Positions 28,463-38,569 of a stretch of 64,000 bases of DNA are shown here, in pieces. The position numbers and the translations under genes are program-made. Under the pieces are notes generated by a model, which was not told the origin of the DNA, ran no database searches, and saw only the letters and a program-made list of their open reading frames with translations. Numbering within the stretch: the stretch's first letter is position 1; each line of letters opens with the position of its first letter. This DNA comes from Oxalobacter vibrioformis (GTDB lineage: Bacteria; Pseudomonadota; Gammaproteobacteria; Burkholderiales; Burkholderiaceae_D): contig NZ_CP098242.1 in the NCBI RefSeq assembly GCF_027118995.1, forward strand, positions 1,426,001 through 1,490,000. Direction: 5' to 3'.

Positions 28463-30130
28463 TTAGCGGGTTACCGGCTTGTACCGGATCCGCTTGGGTT
28501 TGGCGCCTTCTTCACCCAGCCGCTTGCGTTTGTCTGCTTCGTATTCCTGATAGTTCCCGGTAAAAAAGGTGACCTGCGAATCGCCTTCAAAAGCCAGGAT
28601 ATGGGTGGCAATCCGGTCCAGGAACCAGCGATCATGTGAAATCACGATGACGCTGCCCGCAAACTCCAGCAGGGCGTCTTCCAGCGCCCGAAGGGTTTCA
28701 ACATCCAGATCGTTGGAGGGTTCGTCAAGCAGGAGGACATTACCTCCCTGCATGAGGGTTTTGGCCAGGTGCAGCCTGCCGCGCTCGCCACCGGAAAGGC
28801 TGCCGACGTTTTTCTGCTGGTCCGCGCCCTTGAAGTTGAATCGTCCCAGATAGGCGCGTGCAGGCATTTCAAAGCGGCCAACGGTGAGGGTATCCGTGCC
28901 GTTACTGATATCTTCAAATACCGTCTTGTTGTTTTCCAGCGCCTCGCGGGACTGGTCAACCAGCGAAACCCTGACCGTTTGCCCGATCCTGATTTCACCC
29001 TCATCAGGCTGTTCCTGGCCGATGATCATCCGGAAAAGCGTTGATTTGCCGGCACCGTTCGGCCCGATCACGCCAACAATGGCGCCTGGGGGAATCATGA
29101 AGCTCAGGTTTTCAATCAGCAGCCTGTCGCCATACCCTTTTGAGACGTTTTTGAATTCGATGACGTCATTGCCCAGCCGCTCTGCCACAGGAATGAATAT
29201 CTCCTGGGTTTCGTTGCGTTTCTGGTATTCATATTCCGAGAGTTCATTGAAACGGGTAAGGCGGGCCTTGCTCTTGGCCTGTCGCCCTTTCGGGTTCTGC
29301 CGTACCCATTCCAGTTCCTTGGCAATGGTTTTCTGGCGGGATGACTCCGATGCCTCTTCCTGCTTCAGGCGAAGGCTTTTCTGCTCCAGCCAGGAACTGT
29401 AGTTGCCTTTCCATGGAATGCCCTGGCCCCGGTCCAGTTCTAAAATCCATTCTGCGGCATTGTCCAGAAAGTAACGGTCGTGGGTGATAGCGACAACCGT
29501 GCCGGGGAATCGATGAAGGAATTGTTCCAGCCAGTCGACTGATTCAGCGTCCAGGTGGTTTGTCGGCTCATCCAAAAGCAGCATGTCGGGCCGGGACAGC
29601 AGGAGGCGGCACAAGGCAACCCGGCGCTTTTCCCCGCCAGACAGGATGCCTATTTTTGCATCCCAGGGCGGCAGGCGCAGTGCATCAGCGGCCATTTCCA
29701 GTTGCTGATCCAGGTTGGTGCCATCTGCTGCCGCAATGACTGCTTCCAGGCGTGCCTGTTCTTCTGCCAGCGCATCAAAGTCGGCATCCGGTTCCGCATA
29801 AGCGGCATAAACCGCATCCAGTTTTGCCTGGGCCTCAAACACTTCGCCAAGGCCGCTTTCCACCGCCTGGCGTACAGTCTGCTCCGAATCCAGTTGCGGT
29901 TCCTGGGGCATATAACCGATTTTCAGATTGGGCATCGGCCGTGCTTCGCCCAGGATATCCGTGTCTTCGCCTGCCATGATCTTCAGCAGGCTTGATTTCC
30001 CGGAACCGTTCAATCCTAAAACACCGATTTTGGCGCCGGGAAAAAAGGAAAGGGAGATATCTTTCAGGATTTGACGCTTGGGCGGGACGATCTTGCCGAC
30101 CCGGTTCATCGTAAAAACATATTGGGACAT
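28463..30130 (-). CDS. ettA: Energy-dependent translational throttle protein EttA (ABC-F)
   Basis: 555 residues: the normal length. Two ATP-binding cassettes (Walker A GLNGSGKSS and GPNGAGKST; signatures LSGGEKRRVALCRLL and LSGGERGRLHLAKTL; Walker B LLLLDEPTNHLD and VLLLDEPSNDLD). The linker has the EttA arm region. No membrane helices. EttA sits in the ribosomal E site and gates the first peptide bond according to ATP/ADP level. Confidence 0.95.
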   Translation of the reverse strand: MSQYVFTMNRVGKIVPPKRQILKDISLSFFPGAKIGVLGLNGSGKSSLLKIMAGEDTDILGEARPMPNLKIGYMPQEPQLDSEQTVRQAVESGLGEVFEAQAKLDAVYAAYAEPDADFDALAEEQARLEAVIAAADGTNLDQQLEMAADALRLPPWDAKIGILSGGEKRRVALCRLLLSRPDMLLLDEPTNHLDAESVDWLEQFLHRFPGTVVAITHDRYFLDNAAEWILELDRGQGIPWKGNYSSWLEQKSLRLKQEEASESSRQKTIAKELEWVRQNPKGRQAKSKARLTRFNELSEYEYQKRNETQEIFIPVAERLGNDVIEFKNVSKGYGDRLLIENLSFMIPPGAIVGVIGPNGAGKSTLFRMIIGQEQPDEGEIRIGQTVRVSLVDQSREALENNKTVFEDISNGTDTLTVGRFEMPARAYLGRFNFKGADQQKNVGSLSGGERGRLHLAKTLMQGGNVLLLDEPSNDLDVETLRALEDALLEFAGSVIVISHDRWFLDRIATHILAFEGDSQVTFFTGNYQEYEADKRKRLGEEGAKPKRIRYKPVTR

Positions 30131-30327
30131 GGAAAAAGCCGTAATTAAAAATTAAATAAAAGGGGGAATCTGCTGAAAGTATCATGTCCGGCATCTATTG
30201 CGCAAATGCAGTATGGGGTGCGCAGGTTTGGCCGAAAATAAAACCGGGTATTTCGGCGCAATCCGGGAATTGCATTTTTTGCGGCTTTGTCCTATTGTGC
30301 AGGCGCAACCGTAAAATAGGAGTTTAT

Positions 30328-32225
30328 TTGGAACACCATCCTGAAGCGGAAAAACAGGGGATAGAGAAAAGCAGCCTTGCTGCGCTGACCGTTGCCTCAA
30401 TCGGTATTGTTTATGGTGATATCGGTACCAGCCCGCTGTATGCCATGCGTGCGGTTTTTGGCGGAACAGGCGGCCTGATCCTGACGTCAAACAATCTGCT
30501 GGGTATTGTTTCTCTGATCATATGGGGCCTCATTGTTGTGGTCTCGGTCAAATATGTCCTGATCATGCTGCGTGCCGATAACCGGGGGGAGGGTGGTACG
30601 CTGGCGCTCATGGCATTGGCCCACTCGGCATTGCCCAAAAAGTCGCGGCTGTACTATCCGCTTTTGGCGCTGGGTGTGCTGGGCGCGTCCCTCTTTTATG
30701 GTGACAGTGTGATTACTCCGGCAATTTCGATCCTTTCTGCCGTGGAAGGGCTGGAAGTTGCCACGCCCCTATTTCGTCCTTATGTCATTCCCATCGCGCT
30801 GACCATCATGGTGGGGTTGTACTCCATTCAATACAAGGGTACCGCCGGTATCGGGAAATGGTTTGGTCCCATCATGATTGTCTGGTTTATCGCGCTTGCC
30901 GGCATGGGCGTGGTTAATATTGTGGCGTCGCCCGCAGTGCTTTTTGCCTTGAATCCCTGGTATGCCCTGCTTTTTATCGAACAAAATCCGGGAACGGCCT
31001 TTATTGCATTGAGTGCGGTTGTACTGGCGTTTACCGGCGCAGAAACCCTGTATGCTGATATGGGGCATTTTGGCCCCCAGCCCATTCGCCGTGCCTGGTT
31101 CAGACTGGTATTTCCTGCCCTTACGCTGAATTATCTGGGGCAGGGGGGCTTTTGCTGTCGAATCCTGGCGCACTGAGTAATCCCTTTTTCCAGCAACTGG
31201 GTTCCTGGAGTATTTATCCCCTGGTTTTCATGTCGACTGTAGCGGTTGTGATTGCTTCCCAGGCAACGATTTCCGGTGCTTTTTCCATTACCAAGCAGGC
31301 GATTGGCCTTGGCCTTCTCCCCCGCATGAAGGTTGTGTATACCTCGGAAAGTGAAATGGGGCAGATCTATATCCCCACGGTCAACTGGCTGCAGATGGTG
31401 GCAGTTATTGTCGCGGTTGTTGAATTCCGCTCATCGACCAATCTGACGGGAGCTTATGGTGTTGCCGTAACCGGGGCCATGCTGATCACCACCATTTTTC
31501 TTTTCTTTATCATGCGTTACCACTGGAAGCGCAATATTTTCCTCAGCCTGGCGGTTCCCCTCTTGTTTTGCATGATCGACGTGTCACTGCTGAGTTCCAA
31601 TACACTCAAGATAAAAAGCGGTGGCTGGTTCCCCATTGCCATTGGCCTCTTTATATATGTGCTGATGATGACATGGCGGCGGGGGCGCATCCTGGTCGGG
31701 GCCAGCCAGAAAAGGCATGCCATTCCGCTGAATTCTTTTCTTCAATCTCTCTTTTTCTCTCCGCCGCAGCGCATTGCCGGGACGGCCATATTTTTGCGCG
31801 GGGAAAATGACGGGGCGCCGCAGGCACTTTTGCACAATCTCTCCCACAACAAGGTGTTGCATGAACGGGTTTTCTTTTTAACGATTCATATTGAAGAAGT
31901 CCCCTGGGTGCCGGTCAGCGAGCGCGTCAAAGTGGAAGCGCTTGGTTATGAATGTCATCAGATCGATCTGTATTATGGTTTCAAGGATGAAGTCGATATT
32001 CCGCGCACACTGTTGTTGTGCAAGGAATATGGTTATACCTTTGACATGATGGCGACTTCTTTTTTTGTATCACGACAGACACTGATTTCCACGCCGTCAT
32101 CCGGGATGGCTCGCTGGCGGGAACATCTGTTTATCTGGATATCACGCAATGCCCGCAATGCGGCGGATTATTACCGGATTCCGGCCAACCGGGTTATTGA
32201 GCTAGGCGGACGGGTAGAGATTTGA
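30328..32225 (+). pseudogene. kup: Potassium transporter Kup, frame broken in a G run
   Basis: Together the two frames encode about 630 residues of a low-affinity K+ uptake protein, the same length as E. coli Kup. Start TTG 30328 follows AGGAG at 30319-30323. The first part has ASIGIVYGDIGTSPLYAMR and several membrane helices, and runs out of frame at NYLGQGG. The second part resumes LLSNPGALSNPFFQQ in another frame and ends with the family end RVIELGGRVEI. One added G in the six-G run at 31143-31148 would restore one continuous frame. So it is a one-base deletion, slippage-dependent expression, or a sequencing error. Confidence 0.85.
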
Positions 32226-32286
32226 ACGGATAATAAACAGTTGAAAACCCGAGTCCTGGTATGAATAGAACAGATCAGGAATCCTT

Positions 32287-33180
32287 ATGAAAATACTTTT
32301 ACTTGGAAAAAACGGACAAGTCGGGCATGAGCTGCTTCGGACGCTCTATCCTTTGGGAGAGGTTATTGCGCTGGATCGCAATCAGGTCGATCTGGCAGAC
32401 AAGGACCGCTTGCGGGAGATTGTCCGGGGACATGGGGCCGATGTGATTGTCAATGCCGCAGCCTATACGGCAGTTGATAGGGCAGAGGAGGAAGAACGCC
32501 TGGCGTTTCAGATCAATGCTGATGCGGTCGAATTGCTTGCGGATCATGCCCGCCATAATGGTACGCTGCTAGTGCATTATTCAACAGACTATGTTTTTGA
32601 TGGAAAAAAAGATACGCCTTATGTTGAAACAGATATCACCAATCCGCCGAATGTGTATGGAAAAAGCAAGCTGGCCGGTGAGCTTGCTGTACAACAGGCG
32701 GGCTGCCATCATTTCATTTTCCGCACCAGTTGGGTGCATGCCTTTCATGGACAGAATTTTATTAAAACGATCTGGCGTCTGGGAAAGGAGCGTGAAACCC
32801 TGAATGTAGTGGCAGATCAGACTGGTGCACCGACTTCCGCCGAATTGATTGCCGATGTGACAGCACTTTCCATTGCCGCTTTTTACCGGGATATTTTACC
32901 GGAAGGCATTCATCATCTTGTCGCGTCAGGAGAAACAAGCTGGTATGGTCTTGCCTGTTATTTGATGGATCAGGCCTCCCGAAAAAATCGCCCGATGAAA
33001 TTGACTTCAGCAGGAATTACTCCCATTACATCTGAAGAATATCCCCTTCCGGCGCGCCGTCCTCACAATTCCCGTCTGGATAATTCGGCACTTTCCCGGA
33101 GTCTGGGATTTCAATTGCCTGATTGGCATGTGCATGTTGATCGCATCATAGAGCAGCTTGTTCAGGTAGAGCCTGCCTGA
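32287..33180 (+). CDS. rfbD: dTDP-4-dehydrorhamnose reductase
   Basis: 297 residues, an extended short-chain dehydrogenase. Rossmann motif LLGKNGQVGHELLR at the N-terminus, catalytic YxxxK in NPPNVYGKSKLAGE, and FRTSWVHAFHGQNF. Last step of dTDP-L-rhamnose synthesis. rfbA, rfbB and rfbC are not nearby, so either they lie elsewhere or this copy is an orphan. Start ATG 32287. Confidence 0.92.
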   Translation: MKILLLGKNGQVGHELLRTLYPLGEVIALDRNQVDLADKDRLREIVRGHGADVIVNAAAYTAVDRAEEEERLAFQINADAVELLADHARHNGTLLVHYSTDYVFDGKKDTPYVETDITNPPNVYGKSKLAGELAVQQAGCHHFIFRTSWVHAFHGQNFIKTIWRLGKERETLNVVADQTGAPTSAELIADVTALSIAAFYRDILPEGIHHLVASGETSWYGLACYLMDQASRKNRPMKLTSAGITPITSEEYPLPARRPHNSRLDNSALSRSLGFQLPDWHVHVDRIIEQLVQVEPA

Positions 33181-33296
33181 TAATGCGTTATTTCCCCGCC
33201 GCGTCTGCTTCGTTTTGAAAGTACGGAAAACGTGAGCCGGCAAGGCTGAACAAGGGAAGGCAACGCTGCTGGTTACAGAATTTTTTCATTGCCCTA

Positions 33297-33325
33297 TTGC
33301 ATTCTACTATTTGGCACGATAATAT
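33297..33325 (+). promoter_or_regulatory. Promoter of the MarR/efflux operon
   Basis: TTGCAT at 33297-33302 and TAATAT at 33320-33325 with 17-base spacing. The operator palindrome overlaps the -10 end and the start point. Confidence 0.5.
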
Positions 33326-33341
33326 TTTGCATACAAAATAT
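33322..33341 (+). promoter_or_regulatory. Palindromic operator for the MarR-family regulator
   Basis: ATATTTTG CATA CAAAATAT: perfect 8-base arms with a 4-base centre, ending 21 bases before the regulator start. Size and position fit autorepression by a MarR dimer. Confidence 0.65.
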
Positions 33342-33362
33342 TTGCATAAAAATAAGGTTGCC

Positions 33363-33812
33363 ATGAAAGACAATGATCGAATCCGTATGCTGTTTACCAC
33401 GTCTTTATCACAGACGTCGCGTGCCTATACTTCTGTTGCCAACAAAATTGCCGCAGCCTATGGACTGTCACAGGCGACGGCCTGGCCTGCCGTGATGATT
33501 GGCAGGATGGGCAATCATGTGCGTCCGGGTGAACTGGCTGAAACACTGGGTCTTGACCCGTCTTCGCTTGTACGGATTGTTGACCAGCTGGTTAATGCCG
33601 GGATTGTTGAACGGCTTGAAGATCCGCAGGATCGGCGCGCAAAAATACTGAACCTGACACAAGAGGGTGAAAAAGTCATCGCCCAGGTAGAAATGGCGCT
33701 TATCTCCTTTCGTGGGGAGTTGCTCAAGGATGTGCCGATTTCCGATATTCAGGCCTGTGTGCGTGTTTTAGGCGCATTGCGATCATCCGTCAAAAGTCAC
33801 GAGCTCGTTTGA
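33363..33812 (+). CDS. MarR-family transcriptional regulator
   Basis: 149 residues from ATG 33363. Winged helix-turn-helix core with RPGELAETLGLDPSSLVRIVDQL, then wing segment LEDPQDRRAKILNLTQEG, the typical MarR D-x-R. The efflux pump genes follow directly; its stop overlaps or abuts the FUSC gene. Probably represses itself and the pump through the palindrome upstream and is released by a phenolic or other small molecule. Confidence 0.93.
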   Translation: MKDNDRIRMLFTTSLSQTSRAYTSVANKIAAAYGLSQATAWPAVMIGRMGNHVRPGELAETLGLDPSSLVRIVDQLVNAGIVERLEDPQDRRAKILNLTQEGEKVIAQVEMALISFRGELLKDVPISDIQACVRVLGALRSSVKSHELV

Positions 33813-33832
33813 GGCATCTGCCGGACACGTCC

Positions 33833-35929
33833 ATGGAAGCCCCGACAACCAAGGTGATTCGACTGAATTTTCCTGTGCTGCCCGCACCGCAGGAATGGCT
33901 GTTTACGGCCAAATGTTTCGCCTCGGCCATGCTGGCGATTTATATTTCCCTCAAAATCGGGCTGACGCATCCCTTCTGGGCGGTGGGTACCTGCTATGTG
34001 ATTGCGGCTCCGCTGGCCGGTTCGGTACGCTCCAAGGGGATGTACCGTTCACTGGGTACCATTTTGGCCGGCTTTGTCGTGATAATCACGATTCCTCTTT
34101 TCGCCAATTACCGTTCCATTTATGTCTGCGTGCTTGGGGGATTTGCCGCCGTCTGCATGTATATCTCGCTGCTTGACAGGACGCCGCGCGCCTATATTTT
34201 CATGCTGGCGGGTTATACGGCGGCCATTATTGGCACCCCGCTTCTGGCTGAAACGCATCACATGATGGAGGCGACGCCTTTTCAGACGGCCGTTGACCGT
34301 GCCCAGGAAATCATCATCGCCTTGTGGTGTTCATCGGTGATCCATGGCCTCGTTTTTCCGCAGAGTATCGGTAATGCACTTTTAGCCCGGCTTGACCAGT
34401 CGATTAATGATGCGAAGCAGTGGGCAGCAGATGTACTTGCCGGTATAAAGGAAAGCAAGAGTGCGCCATTACACAGAAAATTGGCGCAGGATATTACCGA
34501 GCTGCGTCTGATGGCCACGCACCTGCCCTTTGACACCCACAACATCCGCTGGACAGCGGATGTTGTCAGCGTGCTTCATGACCGGCTGGCTTCCCTGGTG
34601 CCCATTATCTCGGGTATGGAAGACCGGATGACCACGTTAAAAGAGGGACGTTCCGAAGTCAGGTCTACAGCCTGGCGGGAGTTGTTGGGCGATATTGCTG
34701 CCTGGTGCCAGCGCGGCATACCGACTCCCGGAAGAGCGCGCCAGCTCAGAAGCCGTATCAGGGAACTGGCACCTGAAACCGACATCAATGCCGGCTGGAG
34801 CGACATGCTGCAGATCAATTTTGCTTCCGAGCTGAATATGCTGATTGATGCGTTTGAAGATTGTTTCCGTTATCGTTACCAGATCGAAATCGGTGTGAAA
34901 AAAGGCACACTGCAGGAGGTGCCGGATTTGAAGGCCGTCTCAAATCGGGCGCTTCATACCGATAAAGGACAGGCATTCATCGCCGCAACAGGTGTTTTCC
35001 TGTCCACGGCGATATCTTCCGTTTTCTGGATTGTGACTGATTGGCCAACCGGTTTTCAGGCGCCGACATTTGCCTGCATTATGAGCTCGATTTTTGCTGC
35101 CCAGGATGATCCTACCCCGGGTCTGAAAGCTGCATTCTGGTATACGGTTTATTCCGTGCCGTTTTCAGCGTTTTACCTGCTTGTCGGCGTGCCCAGTGCC
35201 CATACAATTGAGATGCTGATTCTCGTACTGGCACCGTTTTTTCTTGTGTCCGGTATTTACGTGGGCCGCCCGGCAACAGCAGGCCGTTTCCTGATGACGA
35301 TCATGTCGGTGGTCGGTATGCTGATGCTTTATGATTTCGGCCAGCAGGATCTGGAGACCTATATTAACGGGCAGTCCGCCCAGTTGGTTGGTATTGCCAT
35401 TGCCATTGGCGTTAATCGCGTGCTGAGAAATGCCAGCGTGGAAAGGATGGTGCGCCGCATCATGCGTGCCGGATGGCAGGAAATTGCCCGGGTTGCAGCG
35501 GCAAGACGCCCGGTATCCATCGCGGCAATTGCCGTACGGATGACAGACAGGGTGAATCTGCTTGGGCCTCGCCTGGCCATGGTTGAAAGCAAGGCAGAAG
35601 GGCCGTCCCTTGATCTGATGGAAGATGTCAGGGTCAGCATCAACATGGCCCATTTGCTGGATATCCAGGATTTTCTCAGGGAAAACAATATCTCTTTAGA
35701 TGCCTTCATGAAGGACCTGTCAGCCTATTTCACTGCCAAGCTCAAGCAGGCGGAGGGTGACGGCAGGGAATTGCTGGTACAACTGGATCGGCTGCTGTAC
35801 CAGGCATGCAGTATGCCTTCATCGGACAGAAAAAACGAGACGATTTCAGCCCTGGCAGGCATTCGCCGTGATCTGTTCCCGAATGCCCTTTTTCACCGGG
35901 CAGCCATATCCAGAAGGGGGTACGAATGA
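33833..35929 (+). CDS. FUSC-family inner-membrane efflux protein (AaeB-like)
   Basis: 698 residues from ATG 33833; a TTG at 33809 overlapping the regulator stop is possible. Two blocks of membrane helices, about 25-170 and about 385-530, each followed by a cytoplasmic helical part, as in AaeB/fusaric-acid-resistance pumps. Conserved: LTHPFWAVGTCYVIAAPLAG in the first block, AFWYTVYSVPFSAFYLLVG in the second. Works with the DUF1656, HlyD and outer-membrane proteins encoded downstream. Substrates of the family are aromatic carboxylic acids. Confidence 0.9.
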   Translation: MEAPTTKVIRLNFPVLPAPQEWLFTAKCFASAMLAIYISLKIGLTHPFWAVGTCYVIAAPLAGSVRSKGMYRSLGTILAGFVVIITIPLFANYRSIYVCVLGGFAAVCMYISLLDRTPRAYIFMLAGYTAAIIGTPLLAETHHMMEATPFQTAVDRAQEIIIALWCSSVIHGLVFPQSIGNALLARLDQSINDAKQWAADVLAGIKESKSAPLHRKLAQDITELRLMATHLPFDTHNIRWTADVVSVLHDRLASLVPIISGMEDRMTTLKEGRSEVRSTAWRELLGDIAAWCQRGIPTPGRARQLRSRIRELAPETDINAGWSDMLQINFASELNMLIDAFEDCFRYRYQIEIGVKKGTLQEVPDLKAVSNRALHTDKGQAFIAATGVFLSTAISSVFWIVTDWPTGFQAPTFACIMSSIFAAQDDPTPGLKAAFWYTVYSVPFSAFYLLVGVPSAHTIEMLILVLAPFFLVSGIYVGRPATAGRFLMTIMSVVGMLMLYDFGQQDLETYINGQSAQLVGIAIAIGVNRVLRNASVERMVRRIMRAGWQEIARVAAARRPVSIAAIAVRMTDRVNLLGPRLAMVESKAEGPSLDLMEDVRVSINMAHLLDIQDFLRENNISLDAFMKDLSAYFTAKLKQAEGDGRELLVQLDRLLYQACSMPSSDRKNETISALAGIRRDLFPNALFHRAAISRRGYE

Positions 35930-36135
35930 TCGGCGAACTCAATGTCTATGGCTTTTATATCCCCTGGGGTATTGTGATGTTTTTTGCTTCCATGCTGGTT
36001 GCCAGGCTGATCAGCCGGGGACTGGCAAAGTTCGGTCTGTACCGCTACATCTGGCATCCGGCCTTGTTTGATTTTACGCTTGTTGTCATTGTGATGGGTA
36101 TTTTCTTTCTCCTGTTCTCTGCACGTGGGTTCTAG
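35926..36135 (+). CDS. DUF1656 small membrane protein (AaeX-like)
   Basis: 69 residues, two membrane helices (about 10-28 and about 46-65). The family is nearly always encoded between a FUSC pump and its HlyD partner. ATG overlaps the FUSC stop by four bases. Function not known precisely; contains the typical LNVYGFYIPWGIV start. Confidence 0.9.
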   Translation: MIGELNVYGFYIPWGIVMFFASMLVARLISRGLAKFGLYRYIWHPALFDFTLVVIVMGIFFLLFSARGF

Positions 36136-36136
36136 T

Positions 36137-37054
36137 ATGCGTTTTTTGCGTTTTGAGTTTTCCAAACCCCTGGCAATCCGTTTCTTTGTGACGGTCGGTG
36201 TTGCCCTGGTTGCTGTTCTTTTGGGATGGCGTTTGTTTGTTCACTATGAGTACGATCCCTGGACGCGTGACGGACGTGTGAAAGCGGATGTGGTTCAGAT
36301 TGCCCCGGATGTGACCGGTCAGGTGATCAAGGTCAATGTCAGGGACAATCAGGTCATCAAAAAAGGTGATGTGCTTTTTGAAATAGATCGTGACCGTTTT
36401 GAGCTGGCGTTCCGGCAGGCGGAAGCAACCGTGAACGCGGCCCGTATCAATCTGGCGCAGGCCAAGCGGGAAGATGCGCGTAATCGCAATCTGAAGGAAC
36501 TGGTCTCCCATGAAGAACGGGAGCAGGGGCGCGCCAAGGTTGAGCAGTATGAAGCGGATCTGGCCATGGCGATCGTTCAGCGGGATACGGCCAGGCTGGA
36601 TCTCCAGCGCAGCCGGGTACTTGCTACGGTCAATGGCTATGTGACAAATCTTAATGTGCAGGTGGGTACCTATGTGACGGCGAGTCATCCGGTTATCGCG
36701 CTGATTGATTCCGATTCCATTTATGTCGAAGGGTATTTTGAAGAAACCAAGCTGGCCGGTATCCATCCGGGAGATGCGGCCACGATTTCGCTGATGGGTG
36801 AAGAGGAAAAACTCAAGGGCCGGGTGCAAAGTGTGGCAAGCGGTATTTTTGACCGGGAGCGCAGTACGGGAGATAACCTGTTGCAAAATATCAATCCCAC
36901 GCTGAACTGGGTCAGGCTTGTGCAGCGTATCCCCGTCAGGGTTGGCATCGAATCCAAGCCTGAGCATGTGCGCCTGGTTGTCGGACAGACGGCGACCATC
37001 AATATCCATAACCGTGATCGCCGCGAGTTGGCTGAGGCTCAAAATACAAAGTAG
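36137..37054 (+). CDS. HlyD-family periplasmic adaptor (AaeA-like)
   Basis: 305 residues from ATG 36137 (a GTG at 36125 would overlap DUF1656). Membrane anchor about 14-33, then the lipoyl half-motif VKADVVQIAPDVTGQVIKV, a short coiled coil of about 80 residues, the second half-motif and a beta-barrel part (YVEGYFEETKLAGIHPGD). Connects the FUSC pump to the outer-membrane factor. Confidence 0.93.
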   Translation: MRFLRFEFSKPLAIRFFVTVGVALVAVLLGWRLFVHYEYDPWTRDGRVKADVVQIAPDVTGQVIKVNVRDNQVIKKGDVLFEIDRDRFELAFRQAEATVNAARINLAQAKREDARNRNLKELVSHEEREQGRAKVEQYEADLAMAIVQRDTARLDLQRSRVLATVNGYVTNLNVQVGTYVTASHPVIALIDSDSIYVEGYFEETKLAGIHPGDAATISLMGEEEKLKGRVQSVASGIFDRERSTGDNLLQNINPTLNWVRLVQRIPVRVGIESKPEHVRLVVGQTATINIHNRDRRELAEAQNTK

Positions 37055-37063
37055 GAATGCACC

Positions 37064-38566
37064 ATGTTTTTTAGTCGATTATCCCTGTCAACAATCAGTT
37101 TGCTGTTGTTGGCCCTGTTGTCAGCCTGTACGGTGGTTGGCCCGGATTATCATGTGCCTGATGAGGCGGTTATCCGCCAGGAAAAGGCTGGCGCAGAATT
37201 TGTTTCTGCCAAAGAGCCGGTTTATGTTCAGGATGATCTGCCTCGAAACTGGTGGCAGATGTATGAACAGGAAATCCTCAATGAACTGGTCAACAAGGCA
37301 TTGGCAGCCAATACTGACCTCAGAATCGCATCGGCAAACCTTGCCCGGTCACGCGCCATTCTGGAGGAAGCCAGGACGATGACGGATCCGATTTTTGATG
37401 TCGGTGTATCACCGACCTATGGTAAAAATGCGACCAAACATGGTGCACAGAGAGAGAGTAATCACTGGTTTTACGACATGGGAGCGGGCATGTCCTACCA
37501 GCTCGATCTGTTTGGCAAAATCGCGCGTGCGGTGGAAGCGGCGGAAGCGGATATGGAAGCCACCCGTGCAGCCTATGACCTGATGCGGATTACCGTCATT
37601 GCCGATACGACACGCGCTTATCTGGATGTGTGTTCATCCGGGCATCGCATTGATGTGGCGGTAGAGTCTGTCAATCTTCAGGACAAATTTGTTCGCACAA
37701 CGCAACGTCTGTCTGATGGGGGGAGGGGGACACCACTGGATGTGAGTCGTTCTCGTGCCCAACTGGAGCAGCTTCGTGCCGCAGTGCCGCCGCTCGTTGC
37801 CCAGCAGCGGACAGCGGTATACCAGCTGGCGGTTCTGACAGGGGAGCTGCCGGATGCGCTGACAGAAAAAGTGGGACAGTGCCGGGCGATTCCCCAACTG
37901 AAACAGGCGATTCCGGTTGGGGATGGCGCTGCATTATTAAGCCGTCGCCCGGATATCCGGGAAGCAGAAAGAGCGCTGGCCGGTTCAACGGCCAGAATCG
38001 GGGTTGCGACAGCAGACCTCTATCCCAGTATCAGCCTGGGATTGAATATTGGCAGCACCGGCACTTTTTCTGACTGGGGATCGGGCAACTTTTTCCGGTG
38101 GGGTATCGGTCCGCTGATTTCATGGACATTGCCTGCTACAGGACCGGCCCGTGCGCGTATTGCGCAGGCAGAAGCCGTTACCGCTGCTGCGCTGGCAGAC
38201 TTTGACGGTACCGTTTTGCGGGCGTTAAAGGAGGTGGAAAGCGCGTTAACCGTTTATGCCAGGGAACTGGACAGAAATGCCGCCTTAAGAGAGGCGCGTG
38301 ACCAGAGTGCGCTGGCGTCAAGACAGGCGCACCGGCTCTACAATTATGGGCGGTCAGACTTTCTGACCACGCTCGATGCAGACCGGACACTGGCCGAATA
38401 TGAAAGCAGGCTGGCCGAGTCAGACGCCCAACTCGCCAGAGACCAGGTGACGCTTTTCCTTGCGCTTGGCGGCGGATGGGACCCCGAGGCAACAAAAGAA
38501 AAACCGGAAGAAACGGATATTCAGGATATGACGCAGCAGGAGGCCCAGCCTACTGTGCCGGAGTGA
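37064..38566 (+). CDS. Outer-membrane factor lipoprotein, NodT family
   Basis: 500 residues. Signal peptide with lipobox LLSAC at about residue 22, then TVVGPDYHVPD, the NodT start. Two OEP domains. Conserved RRPDIREAERALAGSTARIGVATADLYPS and GPLISWTLPATGPARARIA. Outer-membrane channel of the pump. Acidic tail of about 25 residues. The last gene of the operon; rsmI converges 3 bases later. Confidence 0.93.
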   Translation: MFFSRLSLSTISLLLLALLSACTVVGPDYHVPDEAVIRQEKAGAEFVSAKEPVYVQDDLPRNWWQMYEQEILNELVNKALAANTDLRIASANLARSRAILEEARTMTDPIFDVGVSPTYGKNATKHGAQRESNHWFYDMGAGMSYQLDLFGKIARAVEAAEADMEATRAAYDLMRITVIADTTRAYLDVCSSGHRIDVAVESVNLQDKFVRTTQRLSDGGRGTPLDVSRSRAQLEQLRAAVPPLVAQQRTAVYQLAVLTGELPDALTEKVGQCRAIPQLKQAIPVGDGAALLSRRPDIREAERALAGSTARIGVATADLYPSISLGLNIGSTGTFSDWGSGNFFRWGIGPLISWTLPATGPARARIAQAEAVTAAALADFDGTVLRALKEVESALTVYARELDRNAALREARDQSALASRQAHRLYNYGRSDFLTTLDADRTLAEYESRLAESDAQLARDQVTLFLALGGGWDPEATKEKPEETDIQDMTQQEAQPTVPE

Positions 38567-38569
38567 TGC

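Noticed and set aside
36086..37042. Minus-strand open frame (318 codons) opposite the HlyD adaptor
   Set aside because: The plus strand encodes a convincing adaptor inside a packed operon; the antisense translation is low in meaning and lacks motifs.
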